The position numbers and the translations under genes were made by a program. DNA of 64,000 nt from positions 62,001 to 126,000 of the forward strand of contig NZ_JALHLE010000002.1 in assembly GCF_022832385.1 (NCBI RefSeq), read 5' to 3'. The stretch comes from Novosphingobium album (ex Hu et al. 2023) (GTDB lineage: Bacteria > Pseudomonadota > Alphaproteobacteria > Sphingomonadales > Sphingomonadaceae). Shown here one piece after another: positions 20,860 through 28,738 of the stretch. The notes beneath the pieces were generated by a model. That model was not told the DNA's origin and did not search any database. It saw nothing but the letters and a program-made list of their open reading frames with translations. The number at the start of each line of letters is the position of its first letter. Position 1 is the stretch's first letter.

Positions 20860-21162
20860 TCACTCGATCACCTTGGGCACGCCGAAGAAGCCGTGTTCGG
20901 CTGCCGGGGCATTGGCCAGCACGGCATCGCGCTTGCCGCCGCCGGTGAGCGGATCGGCATCGATCACGTCGTCGCGCAGGCGCAGGGTGTTGGGGATCAC
21001 GGCGGTCATCGGCTCGATGCCGGTGACGTCCACTTCGCCCAGTTGCTCGACCCAGGCGAGAATGCCGTTGAGTTCAGGCACCATCGCCTCAAGCTCTCCC
21101 TCGGATACCTTGATCCGGGCGAGGCTGGCGATCTTGGCCACGGTTGCGGTATCGACCGACAT
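20860..21162 (-). CDS. gatC: Asp-tRNA(Asn)/Glu-tRNA(Gln) amidotransferase subunit C
   Basis: Small stabilising subunit of GatCAB (100 residues), which wraps around GatA. Typical features are the N-terminal [20 protein letters not shown], the central [19 protein letters not shown] and the LRDDV segment, followed by the C-terminal FFGVPKVIE. First gene of the gatC-gatA-sORF-gatB operon. The ATG at 21162 is followed directly by the conserved MSVDTATV, and CGAGGAAC provides a plausible ribosome-binding site. Confidence 0.97.
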   Translation of the reverse strand: MSVDTATVAKIASLARIKVSEGELEAMVPELNGILAWVEQLGEVDVTGIEPMTAVIPNTLRLRDDVIDADPLTGGGKRDAVLANAPAAEHGFFGVPKVIE

Positions 21163-21286
21163 GGCGGTTCCTCAATGATGGCGGGACCGGCGGGCGGCCC
21201 CCAATATGAAAACAGGCTGAAAGCGGGCGCTAGCACCCGCTTCCGGCCTCATCAAGCAGTCAGGGAGCCAGTCAGCTCCCGGCCGC

Positions 21287-21814
21287 TCAGGGATGGGCCG
21301 GAGCCCCGGCGCCCTGTTCGCCATGCGCGCCCTGCATCTGCATCTGCTGGAGCTGCTGCATGATGCGCTGCTGCTGCTCGATCTCGGCGCGGCTCTTGAA
21401 GTCCAGCAGTTCGATCTCGAAGGTCAGGTCAGTGTTCGCCGGAATATCGCCCACGGCCTTGTCGCCATAGGCCAGCGACGAGGGAATCTCGACCTTGTAC
21501 TTGCCGCCGCGCTGCATCTTCACCAGCGCCTTGCTGAAACCGGGAACGACTTCGCCCAGTGCCATCGGCACCTGCTTGGCCTGATCGAACACCTTACCGT
21601 CGGGCAGCGTTCCCTTGTAGTTGATCAGCACCACGTCATCCATCGTCGGCGAATCGCCGCTGCCGGCGGTCAGCGTCTCGACCTGGACGGCGGGCGGCAT
21701 GGCGGCATAGGCAACGCCGCCGGCGGCCAGCGCGAGAGCGGCCACGCCAAGCCAGATCTTGGTGAGCGAGCCCTTAGCGATCGGCTGCAGCGGGACGCGG
21801 GTGATCTCAGTCAT
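21287..21814 (-). CDS. FKBP-type peptidyl-prolyl isomerase, membrane-anchored
   Basis: A 175-residue protein. An N-terminal transmembrane or signal-anchor segment (WLGVAALALAAGGVAYA, about residues 21-37) should place the FKBP domain in the periplasm. That domain (about 60-140) carries the usual motifs: LINYKGTLPDGKVFD, MALGEVVPGFSKAL, GGKYKVEIPSSLAYGD and IPANTDLTFEIELL. A Gln/Met-rich helical tail follows (QQQRIMQQLQQMQMQ). It catalyses cis-trans proline isomerisation during envelope protein folding. I start at the ATG at 21814, which begins MTEITRVP; further upstream codons are not family-like. It is separate from rpsU, whose terminator hairpin lies just upstream. Confidence 0.93.
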   Translation of the reverse strand: MTEITRVPLQPIAKGSLTKIWLGVAALALAAGGVAYAAMPPAVQVETLTAGSGDSPTMDDVVLINYKGTLPDGKVFDQAKQVPMALGEVVPGFSKALVKMQRGGKYKVEIPSSLAYGDKAVGDIPANTDLTFEIELLDFKSRAEIEQQQRIMQQLQQMQMQGAHGEQGAGAPAHP

Positions 21815-21864
21815 CGTCGGAAAGACCTCGTTGGGGTTCGCCCCGGACAAGTGCGGATACACAA

Positions 21865-21890
21865 AGGGCGCGGATGGAATTCCGCGCCCT
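21865..21890 (-). terminator. Terminator hairpin downstream of rpsU
   Basis: A 10-bp perfect stem (AGGGCGCGGA with TCCGCGCCCT) has a 6-base loop and is followed by TTTG in the minus direction. A second short hairpin, CCTGCGC-AAAT-GCGCAGG (21943-21960), lies between it and the rpsU stop. Confidence 0.7.
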
Positions 21891-21969
21891 CATGGCTCAA
21901 GCGGGCCTTGCGTTCAAGCGTGAACCCGCGATTTTGAGGTGCCCTGCGCAAATGCGCAGGAAACAGCGC

Positions 21970-22176
21970 TTACTTGACGCCGTCGCGCTCCATGCGCTTG
22001 CGCTCCAGCTTGCGGGCGCGGCGGACAGCAGCGGCCTTTTCGCGGGCGCGCTTTTCCGAGGGCTTTTCGTAGTGACGGCGCAGCTTCATTTCGCGGTACA
22101 CACCCTCACGCTGCAGCTTCTTCTTGAGCGCACGAAGGGCCTGATCAACGTTGTTGTCGCGAACCATGATCTGCAT
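21970..22176 (-). CDS. rpsU: 30S ribosomal protein S21
   Basis: Small-subunit ribosomal protein bS21 (68 residues), which helps mRNA and initiator interaction with the 3' end of 16S rRNA. The sequence is canonical: [36 protein letters not shown], and a long basic C-terminus. The start is the ATG at 22176 (MQIMVRDN); a longer in-frame start at 22188 adds four residues not found in the family. It is monocistronic. A CCCCGC/GCGGGG hairpin at 22210-22229 lies just upstream in the leader, and two hairpins follow the stop. Confidence 0.98.
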   Translation of the reverse strand: MQIMVRDNNVDQALRALKKKLQREGVYREMKLRRHYEKPSEKRAREKAAAVRRARKLERKRMERDGVK

Positions 22177-22409
22177 AAACCGAAACACCTCACAAATCGA
22201 AGACCGGAGCCCCGCATGCCGACGCGGGGAAGGCCCTCATATAGAATACGAAATGACGCCGAATCCCACCGGGGTCGGCTCGAAGTTGGGGGCCGCTAGC
22301 ACCGGACGGACGAAAAGGCAAGCAATCTTGCCGCAGATCTTGCCCTCGCCAATACTTGCAGCGCAGGGGAAACGCAGCTTTCCGCACGCTTGTACCACGG
22401 CCCCGCCCT

Positions 22410-23060
22410 TCACGCCAGCTGGTCGACGATAAGACCGCTGCTCGCAGTAGTGGTGGCGCTCGACGCCGAATACGTCGAACCGCTGGCCAGGCTCGCGCGC
22501 AGATTGTCCATGAAGGCCTGCATAGAGGCAAGCACGTCATCCACCGACATCGTCGAATCATCGCTCGACGCACTGTCCGAGCTGTCATCCGAGGAAGACG
22601 GCGGCGGCGGTGGCGGCGGGCCGCCCGGTCCACGCGGACCGCCGGGACCACCCATGCCCTGCATCCCGTCCAGACCTTCGGTACCGTCTATGCCGGCGAT
22701 TTCCGTGCCGTCTTCCGAAGCAGCCATTTCCGGTGGCGTACCGCCGGCACCGGAGGGCCCCTGCGCGAACAGGCTCTGCAGCTCGGCAGCCTGGTCCTCG
22801 GTAAGGGTGCCGGCATCGACCTGATCGGAAATCAGCGAATCGATACGGTCCTTCATTTCGGACGGATCGAGCTTGCTCGAGGACGTTCCGCTGCTTCCCG
22901 TCCCCAGCGCGCTGTCAATCGAATCGAGCGCGCTTTCCAGTGCCGTGGCATCGGTTTCGCTGATCGATCCGGCCTCAAGCGCTGCCGAGATCTTGTTATC
23001 CATATCGGTACGGGGATTCATGGGCGGGCGTTGCATGCCCGCCGAAGACATGACTTGCAT
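22410..23060 (-). CDS. Low-complexity Ser/Asp/Pro/Gly-rich protein of unknown function
   Basis: I do not recognise the family. The 216-residue product has no signal peptide. It has two similar acidic helical modules: ISAALEAGSISETDATALES near residue 25 and IDSLISDQVDAGTLTEDQAA near residue 75, each followed by a short helix. A Gly/Pro tract with seven consecutive Pro, a Ser/Asp run and a final helical segment (DDVLASMQAFMDNLRASL) follow. The paired acidic modules suggest a duplicated unit, perhaps EF-hand-like but without a clear calcium loop. GGAGA precedes the ATG at 23060. It is transcribed alone, divergent from crcB. The codon and amino-acid bias is strong enough that I expect a real protein. 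Confidence 0.75.
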   Translation of the reverse strand: MQVMSSAGMQRPPMNPRTDMDNKISAALEAGSISETDATALESALDSIDSALGTGSSGTSSSKLDPSEMKDRIDSLISDQVDAGTLTEDQAAELQSLFAQGPSGAGGTPPEMAASEDGTEIAGIDGTEGLDGMQGMGGPGGPRGPGGPPPPPPPSSSDDSSDSASSDDSTMSVDDVLASMQAFMDNLRASLASGSTYSASSATTTASSGLIVDQLA

Positions 23061-23230
23061 ACTTCGGTCTCCAATAACTGGAGTGGGGTCGCATCCCTGC
23101 GGCGGGAGTAGCCGGTCATGGATAAGACTACCTCAACCAGCTCTAGGCAAATTTCCCTATTTATGGACACAAAGAGCCCCTGCGCGTGGCGGAGATTGGA
23201 AATCCGCGCATTCGCGGCTAAGGCGGCCCC

Positions 23231-23638
23231 ATGCCTCAACCTTCCTTTATAGCGGCCTCGCTCTTCGTCGCGCTGGGCGGCGGTACCGGCGCATGGCTGC
23301 GTTTTCTCGTCGGCCGGGCCTGGACCGCCATGATCGGCCCCATTCGCGCGAGCGAGTTTCCCTTTGCCACGCTCACCGTGAACGTGCTCGGCAGCCTGTT
23401 CATGGGCCTGCTGATCGGCTGGCTCGCCCGCTTTGGCAGTCATGGCGAAGGCACGAGGCAGTTCCTCGCCATCGGTCTGCTCGGCGGCTTCACGACGTTC
23501 TCCTCATTCAGCCTCGACATCGTGACGCTGACTGAACGCGGACAGCTCGGCCTTGCCGCGTTCTACACCAGCATTTCGGTGATCGCGGGCGTCGTGAGCC
23601 TGTTCCTCGGCCTCGCGATCATGAGGCACGCCGCATGA
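23231..23638 (+). CDS. crcB: Fluoride ion exporter CrcB/Fluc
   Basis: A 135-residue, four-helix inner-membrane fluoride channel that acts as a dual-topology dimer. Family motifs are GGGTGAWLRF near the start, the conserved Asn in TLTVNVLGSLFMGL and the GLLGGFTTFSSFS segment that contains the Phe-box residues and the Na+ site. The length is standard. It is the first gene of a six-gene operon; its TGA overlaps the next ATG (ATGA). I looked for a fluoride riboswitch in the 170-bp leader and could not convince myself of one. Confidence 0.96.
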   Translation: MPQPSFIAASLFVALGGGTGAWLRFLVGRAWTAMIGPIRASEFPFATLTVNVLGSLFMGLLIGWLARFGSHGEGTRQFLAIGLLGGFTTFSSFSLDIVTLTERGQLGLAAFYTSISVIAGVVSLFLGLAIMRHAA

Positions 23639-24870
23639 CCGAAGCCGTCCGCCAGTTCACCGTGGGCCATGACGACGACGGGGTACGCCTCGACCGCTGG
23701 TTCAAGCGCCACCTGCCGCAAGTCGGCTTTGCGATGGTCTCGCGCTGGGCGCGCACCGGCCAGATCCGCGTCGACGGCAAGCGCGCCGATGTCGATACGC
23801 GGCTCGAAGCGGGGCAGGTCCTGCGCGTGCCGCCGGGCGGTGACGTGAAGGCCGACGGCAAGCCTGCCCGTCCCAAGCGCGAGCTGACCGAAGAGGAAAT
23901 CGAACTCGCCGATTCGATGGTGCTGACGCAGGACCGCGCCGCCATCGTGCTCAACAAGCCACCGGGACTTGCCACGCAGGGCGGTTCGGGGATGAAGCAG
24001 CATGTCGATGGCCTGCTGGATGCTTTCGCCAATGACGGCCCGCGTCCGCGCCTCGTGCACCGCCTCGACAAGGACACTTCGGGTGTCCTCCTGATCGCCC
24101 GCACGCCGGGCAGCGCCGCCTTCTTCTCCAAGCGCTTTTCCGGGCGCTCGGCCAAGAAGATCTACTGGGCACTAGTGGTGGGCGTGCCCAGCATCTCCGA
24201 TGGCATGATCGAACTGCCGATCGCCAAGCAGCCCGGCACCGGCGGCGAGAAGATGCATGTCGACGAGGAAGGCGGCCAGCCCGCGCGCACCCGCTACCGC
24301 GTGCTCGACCGCGCCGGGAACCGCGCCGCCTGGGTGGAACTGCATCCCCTCACCGGCCGCACCCACCAGCTGCGCGTGCACATGGCGGCGATCGGCCATC
24401 CCATCGTCGGCGACGGCAAGTATGGCGGGCAGGACGCGTTCCTCTCGGGCACGATCAGCCGCAAGATGCACCTGCATGCCCGCCGCCTGATCATCGAGCA
24501 CCCGGACGGCGCCCCGCTCGACGTGACCGCGCCGCTGCCCGAGCACTTCGCCAATTCGATGGCCAATCTCGGTTTCGACGAGGCGGATGGCGCCGAACTG
24601 CCTCCCGCGCCGCCCGAGGCGACCAAGGCCGACGAGAAGCGCGCCGCCAAGGCCCACGCCAAGGAATACCGCAAGGAACGCCGCGGCGAGCGCCGCAAGC
24701 GCAGCGACAGCCCCTCAGGCCGCGTTCGCTCCGGCAAGCCTGCAGGCAAGCCCGGTTCGAAGGGCCCCGGAAAGCCCGGCGGCAAACCGTCCGGCCGCCC
24801 GACCTGCCCCGGCGCGCGCAAGCCGGGCGGCTCCGCGCCACGCGGGTCATCCCCCCGGGGTAAGCGGTGA
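23635..24870 (+). CDS. RluA-family RNA pseudouridine synthase with a basic C-terminal tail
   Basis: A 411-residue enzyme that isomerises uridine to pseudouridine in RNA, most like the RluC group that modifies 23S rRNA. An N-terminal S4-type RNA-binding domain (VRLDRWFKRHLPQVGF, ISR-like VSRWARTGQIRVDG) is followed by the catalytic domain. The nucleophile Asp145 stands in RLVHRLDKDTSG, and the domain continues with GRTHQLRVHMA. The last 85 or so residues are unusual: a highly charged Lys/Arg helix (KAHAKEYRKERRGERRKR), then a Gly/Pro/Lys/Ser repeat-like tail. That tail probably binds RNA. It is coupled by ATGA to crcB and by GTGA to the phosphatase gene. The exact target uridines cannot be read from the sequence. 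Confidence 0.93.
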   Translation: MTEAVRQFTVGHDDDGVRLDRWFKRHLPQVGFAMVSRWARTGQIRVDGKRADVDTRLEAGQVLRVPPGGDVKADGKPARPKRELTEEEIELADSMVLTQDRAAIVLNKPPGLATQGGSGMKQHVDGLLDAFANDGPRPRLVHRLDKDTSGVLLIARTPGSAAFFSKRFSGRSAKKIYWALVVGVPSISDGMIELPIAKQPGTGGEKMHVDEEGGQPARTRYRVLDRAGNRAAWVELHPLTGRTHQLRVHMAAIGHPIVGDGKYGGQDAFLSGTISRKMHLHARRLIIEHPDGAPLDVTAPLPEHFANSMANLGFDEADGAELPPAPPEATKADEKRAAKAHAKEYRKERRGERRKRSDSPSGRVRSGKPAGKPGSKGPGKPGGKPSGRPTCPGARKPGGSAPRGSSPRGKR

Positions 24871-25517
24871 AACTCGCGGTCTTCGATTGCGACGGCACCC
24901 TCATCGACGGGCAGGCCTCGATCTGCGAAGCGATGGAAAACGCCTTCGCGGCCTTCAACCTGCCTGCCCCGCCGCGCGGACAAATCCGCCGCGCGGTCGG
25001 GCTCTCGCTGCCGCAGGCAATCCGCCAGCTCCTGCCGGACAGCACACGCGAGCAGCAGCATGCGATGGCCGATGCCTACAAGGACGCCTTCCGCACCGCG
25101 CGCACCGAAGGCCGCGTGGAGCAGCCGCTGTTCCCCGGCATCGAAGACCTGCTGCGCACCCTGCACGGCGCGGGCTGGACGCTTGCCGTCGCTACCGGTA
25201 TGTCCGACCGCGGCCTGACACATTGCCTTGCCAACAACGGCATTTCGGACCTGTTCGTCTCGCTCCAGACCGCCGACCGCCATCCGTCCAAGCCGCACCC
25301 GGCGATGCTGGAGGAAGCGCTGTTCGAAGCGGGCGCCCTGCCTGAGGAAGCCGTGATGATCGGCGACACCGCCTACGACATGCAGATGGCGGTCAGCGCG
25401 GGCACCCGCGCGGTAGGCGTCGACTGGGGCTATCATCACCCGCACGAACTGGAAGCCGCCGGTGCCGAGAAGGTGGTCGAGACACCTGCCGAACTGCTGG
25501 AATACCTAAGCGCATGA
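24867..25517 (+). CDS. HAD-superfamily hydrolase, phosphoglycolate phosphatase-like
   Basis: A 216-residue cytoplasmic phosphatase of the Gph/PGMB type. Motif I is FDCDGTLIDG (nucleophile Asp7, acid/base Asp9), motif II is the Thr in AVATGMS, motif III is the Lys in SKPHP and motif IV is IGDTAYDMQMA. The alpha-helical cap sits between motifs I and II (about residues 16-90). The substrate is not determined. The GTG start at 24867 overlaps the preceding stop (GTGA), and its own stop overlaps the next ATG (ATGA), so it is translationally coupled on both sides. It often follows a RluC-like gene in alphaproteobacteria, according to general family knowledge. Confidence 0.93.
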   Translation: MKLAVFDCDGTLIDGQASICEAMENAFAAFNLPAPPRGQIRRAVGLSLPQAIRQLLPDSTREQQHAMADAYKDAFRTARTEGRVEQPLFPGIEDLLRTLHGAGWTLAVATGMSDRGLTHCLANNGISDLFVSLQTADRHPSKPHPAMLEEALFEAGALPEEAVMIGDTAYDMQMAVSAGTRAVGVDWGYHHPHELEAAGAEKVVETPAELLEYLSA

Positions 25518-25729
25518 GCGAGAAAGACCCCGCCGCCGGACGCTTCGCCGCGATCCAGATGACACGCCTGATCGGCGTCGCCTGCGTGGCGTTGGGCATC
25601 GTCTTCGCCACGGACCGCGTCCTGCCGAACCTGCCTGACTGGGTGGGCTATATTCTTATCGCCAATGGACTGGTGGACGTGTTCGTGATCCCCCAGATCC
25701 TCATCCGGAAATGGCGCAGCCCGAAATGA
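25514..25729 (+). CDS. Small two-helix membrane protein
   Basis: A 71-residue protein with two predicted transmembrane helices (LIGVACVALGIVFA and VGYILIANGLVDVFVI) and short charged ends. I cannot assign a function. It is coupled on both sides by four-base overlaps: ATGA with the HAD gene and ATGA with the ATP12 gene. It lies directly before a chaperone for F1-ATPase assembly, but a shared role is only a guess. Confidence 0.85.
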   Translation: MSEKDPAAGRFAAIQMTRLIGVACVALGIVFATDRVLPNLPDWVGYILIANGLVDVFVIPQILIRKWRSPK

Positions 25730-26424
25730 AGCGTTTCTACAAGAGCGTAACGGTCGAACAGGCCGCTGACGGCTGGCGCGTGCTGCTCGACGGGCGCAGC
25801 ATCAAGACGGCGGGTGGCCGCGCACAAGTGCTGCCGACGCAAGCCCTCGCCGAGGCTTTGGCGGCGGAATGGGAGGATCAGGGCGAGGAAATCGACGCCG
25901 CCCGCTTTCACTTTCGCGATCTGGCCGATTTCGCCATCGACGCCGTCGCCACCAGCCGCGCGCAGGTGATCTCCGATCTGTTACCCTACGCCGAAACCGA
26001 CACCCTGTGCTACCGCGCCGATCCGGACGAGGCGCTCTACAAGCGCCAGCTCGAAGTCTGGGAGCCGCTGCTAGCGGGCGCAGAAGCGCGGCTGGGCGTG
26101 AAGTTCGCCCGGATCTCGGGCATCGTCCACAAGCCCCAGCCCACCGAAACCCTCGCCCGGCTGCGGCAGGAACTGGAAGCCGAGAGCGACTTCGCCCTTG
26201 CCGCGCTCAAGATGCTCTCGAGCCTTGCCGCATCGCTGACGATCGCCATCGAGGCCGTGCGCCCCGGCGCCGATGCGGACGTGCTGTGGAAGGCCGCCGA
26301 ACTGGAAGCCGACTGGCAGGTGGAACTCTGGGGCGAGGATTGGGAAGCCACCGAACGGCGCAAGGCCCGCTTCGAGGCATTCACTCTGGCGATGCGGGTG
26401 GCGGAACTCTCCCGCACGACATGA
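25726..26424 (+). CDS. ATP12 family F1-ATPase assembly chaperone
   Basis: A 232-residue protein of the ATP12 family. In mitochondria, ATP12 binds the free F1 alpha subunit; alphaproteobacteria carry the homologue. Family features are the opening strand KRFYKSVTVEQAADGWRVLL, LDGRSIKT, LAEALAAEWEDQGEEID, the TDTLCYRA segment and the final EADWQVELWGEDWEA helix. I start at the ATG at 25726, which overlaps the previous stop (ATGA) as elsewhere in this operon; the in-frame ATG at 25711 would add five residues. The end overlaps the following Nmad3-like gene by ATGA. Confidence 0.93.
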   Translation: MKRFYKSVTVEQAADGWRVLLDGRSIKTAGGRAQVLPTQALAEALAAEWEDQGEEIDAARFHFRDLADFAIDAVATSRAQVISDLLPYAETDTLCYRADPDEALYKRQLEVWEPLLAGAEARLGVKFARISGIVHKPQPTETLARLRQELEAESDFALAALKMLSSLAASLTIAIEAVRPGADADVLWKAAELEADWQVELWGEDWEATERRKARFEAFTLAMRVAELSRTT

Positions 26425-27152
26425 AGCTTGTCTTCAGCCGCAAGGGTTTCGACAGCACCGCGGGCGGCGCGCCCTCCCCCATTGTCGGAGGCGTTCCGGT
26501 CTCGCTGCCGATCCCCACGCAGGGCCGCTCGCGCACGACCTTTGCCGATCGCAGCCTTGGCGAACTCGTCGCCCAAACCACGCGCGGCAAGCTGACCGGT
26601 GCGGACCTGTGCCATGACGATCCGATGTTCGCTGACAGACTATGCTGGTTCGGCCAGTGCGGCGCGGCGCAGGGGCATCTGGCAAAACACGGCGTCGGCC
26701 CCGGCGACCACTTCGTGTTCTTCGGCCTCTTCGCCGATCCCGAAACCGGCGAGCGGCATCACCGCATCTTTGGTCATATGGAAGTCACGGCCATGGGCGG
26801 CCCCGGCACTGTCGAAAAATCGCCGCACTGGCAGGAACCACCCCGGCACCATCCCCACCGTGAGGGAGACTGGCCCGCCAACAACACGATCTGGTTCGGC
26901 CCCGGCCAGACCTCCCGCAGCGCCCCCGATGCCCTGCGCCTGACCGTGCCCGGCGGCCCGCTCAACCTCTGGACGGTTCCGCCCTGGCTGAAACGCCAGG
27001 GCCTGACCTATCACGACAAGCCGGACCGCTGGCGGCGCGGCGGACTGCTCGATTCCGCCAAGCGCGGACAAGAATTCGTCTGTGACATTGGCCGCGCACG
27101 GGAACCGCGCCGCTGGCTGGATGGCGTGATCGCGTTGATCGAAGGCACCTGA
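26421..27152 (+). CDS. Nmad3-like protein (nucleotide modification associated domain 3)
   Basis: A 243-residue protein. The N-terminus KLVFSRKGFDSTAGGAPSPI, then VSLPIPTQGRSRTTF, is characteristic of the Nmad3 domain, which was described computationally in base-modification gene neighbourhoods. The biochemical role is unproven. His- and Trp-rich segments in the middle (HRIFGHMEV, PPRHHPHREGDWPANNTIWFG) and the pair of Cys at CWFGQCG may form a metal or active site. The ATG at 26421 overlaps the ATP12 stop, making it the last gene of the crcB operon, which is a housekeeping setting with no visible modification genes. A terminator hairpin follows. Confidence 0.78.
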   Translation: MKLVFSRKGFDSTAGGAPSPIVGGVPVSLPIPTQGRSRTTFADRSLGELVAQTTRGKLTGADLCHDDPMFADRLCWFGQCGAAQGHLAKHGVGPGDHFVFFGLFADPETGERHHRIFGHMEVTAMGGPGTVEKSPHWQEPPRHHPHREGDWPANNTIWFGPGQTSRSAPDALRLTVPGGPLNLWTVPPWLKRQGLTYHDKPDRWRRGGLLDSAKRGQEFVCDIGRAREPRRWLDGVIALIEGT

Positions 27153-27159
27153 TACGGAA

Positions 27160-27190
27160 AAGCCCGCCCCGGACGAACCGGAACGGGCTT
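27160..27190. terminator. Terminator hairpin between convergent genes
   Basis: AAGCCCG (27160-27166) pairs with CGGGCTT (27184-27190), with an inner CCGG/CCGG pair. It ends the crcB-Nmad3 operon and may also act for the outer-membrane protein gene ending at 27234. T-runs are short. Confidence 0.65.
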
Positions 27191-27233
27191 CCCGACGGTA
27201 GCAGGCCGAAGCCCGCCCCCATCCTTCTTGAGA

Positions 27234-27791
27234 TCAGAACTTCGCGCCGAGCGCGACGATCGCGTTGTGGCGGCTGATGTCGGACTCGTAGTTCGAGTAA
27301 CGGTATTCGGCCTTCAGGAAGAGGCGATCACTCAGGTCGTACTGGTAGCCCGCGCCGAGACGGAAACCGTCACCGTTGGCGCCGTCCGAAGCGGAATCAA
27401 CGCCGTCCGTGTAAGTCGCGCGGATGCGGGCGTTGGTGTAGCCGCCCAGAACGTAGAGCTTGCTCTTGTCGCCGACCGAGGTGCCGAGACGGACGACCGC
27501 CGCCAGATCGCGGCCGGTCTTCACGCACAGACGGTCACCTACGGTGAGGACGTCGCTGGCGCATTCCTTGACCGTGCTGTCAGCAACGGTGCCCTGAATG
27601 CCGACGAACATGCCGCCCGAAAGCGGAAGGTCGTAGCCGGCCGAAATGCCGTAGTTCACGCCTTCATCGGATTCACCGTCCACCGACACCGAATCCAGGC
27701 CGGTTTCGACCTGCACGAACGCCTGGGCGTTGGCGGCAGCGGGAATGGCGAGCAGCGCGGCAGCGGCGCCCGCAATGGCGAACTTCTTCAT
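27234..27791 (-). CDS. Small outer-membrane beta-barrel protein
   Basis: A 185-residue protein with a clear signal peptide (MKKFAIAGAAAALLAIPAAA, cleaved after NAQ). An eight-stranded OmpA/opacity-like barrel follows, with alternating strands such as GVNYGISAGYDLPLSGG, LYVLGGYTNARIRATY, FRLGAGYQYDLSD and LFLKAEYRYSNYE; the last strand ends in AIVALGAKF with the C-terminal Phe typical of Bam-assembled barrels. One Cys pair (ECASDVLTVGDRLC) may form a periplasmic or loop disulfide. Its role may be structural or in adhesion; I cannot be more precise. It is monocistronic with a long AT-rich upstream region. Confidence 0.9.
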   Translation of the reverse strand: MKKFAIAGAAAALLAIPAAANAQAFVQVETGLDSVSVDGESDEGVNYGISAGYDLPLSGGMFVGIQGTVADSTVKECASDVLTVGDRLCVKTGRDLAAVVRLGTSVGDKSKLYVLGGYTNARIRATYTDGVDSASDGANGDGFRLGAGYQYDLSDRLFLKAEYRYSNYESDISRHNAIVALGAKF

Positions 27792-28099
27792 GGTAACTCC
27801 TGCTTGTACTTATCGCCCGCACCGGGATCCGGCAGCGGGGAGGCGCCGCTTAGAGGAGAAGAAATTCCCGTGAAAACAATTTTTTGAAAATCTACCGCAA
27901 CAAAAACGTCATAGTTGCGCTAAAGCAACAACCAGCCAACTACAAAAACAAAAAATCCTTCAGAATTCGGCCAATTCAATCAATTTCAATTCGACAGGTC
28001 ATTTGGTCATTTTTATTTTTTCGATGAAATGTCATCTAAAACCGACGAACACCTTACCCGTACATTTTGGGCGACATACTTACTCGAGCCAAACCAAGC
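27792..28099. other. AT-rich intergenic region, 308 bp
   Basis: It carries the promoter of the outer-membrane protein gene (27791). AT content is far above the window average from about 27870 to 28060. Structured parts are an inverted repeat GTTGC-N6-GCAAC (27914-27929) and a perfect tandem GGTCATTT x2 (27997-28012). I see no gene. Confidence 0.55.
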
Positions 28100-28738
28100 T
28101 CAACCGCCCTTGATCCAGTCCGCCACTTGCCGCGCCACGTCGTTGGCCGCCTGATTGAGTGCCGGGCCGACATATTTGGCCTTGGGCTCCACGCCGGTCA
28201 CCACGGCCTCGAACCGCTTGGTGACGACCTCGCTGCCCGGCGCGCCGCTGCGAATGGCGTCGAACCGCACGACCACCGCACCACGCGGCACATCGTAGCC
28301 CATCTCCAGCAGGCGCCCGCGCAAGAAAGTCTCGCCCGTTACTTCGAAATCTCCACCTTCGACAACCAGCCTGCCGGTCTCGGTGCGGACTGTTTCGGCC
28401 AGCAGCGAGCGGAACTCACGCGCGGGCTTTTCAATCCAGGCGGCGTTCTGAAGATACGCCAGCTGCGAGGCATCCACCCGCACCGGAATGCGCAGGACGT
28501 CGAGGCTGCGGTCGGTCTCCGGGTCCATCACGACGATCGCGTCGCTCAGCTTGCCACTGGCCGTCGCGCCCGTCGGCGCGGTCTCCTCCGGCGTCAGGCG
28601 AAACAGCTGCTCGGGCGCCTTTTCGCCAAGGCTGATGCACCCTGAAAGGACAAGGCAAGACACGGCGAACAGCGCGCCTTTGAGGATACCGGGTGCAGCC
28701 GCAGGCCTCATCGCTTTTCCCATCATCGCCCCATTCAC
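28100..28738 (-). CDS. ABC transporter auxiliary lipoprotein (Mla-associated)
   Basis: A 212-residue outer-membrane or periplasmic lipoprotein of the ABC_trans_aux type (PqiC/YmbA-like). The lipobox is LVLSGC, after a hydrophobic ILKGALFAVSCLV segment. The mature part shows FRLTPEE, IVVMDPETDRSLDVLRIPVR and the C-terminal helix ALNQAANDVARQVADWI. It should assist the lipid transfer complex encoded upstream. The GTG at 28738 overlaps the mlaD stop (GTGA); ATGs at 28726 or 28711 would also leave a complete lipoprotein signal. It is the last gene of the four-gene mla operon. Confidence 0.9.
   Translation of the reverse strand: MNGAMMGKAMRPAAAPGILKGALFAVSCLVLSGCISLGEKAPEQLFRLTPEETAPTGATASGKLSDAIVVMDPETDRSLDVLRIPVRVDASQLAYLQNAAWIEKPAREFRSLLAETVRTETGRLVVEGGDFEVTGETFLRGRLLEMGYDVPRGAVVVRFDAIRSGAPGSEVVTKRFEAVVTGVEPKAKYVGPALNQAANDVARQVADWIKGG

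Noticed and set aside
23130..23230. Possible fluoride riboswitch before crcB
   Set aside because: A GGAGATTGG segment and a later GGCTAA look faintly similar, but the conserved GATG and CTGATG junctions and the pseudoknot pairing are not there.
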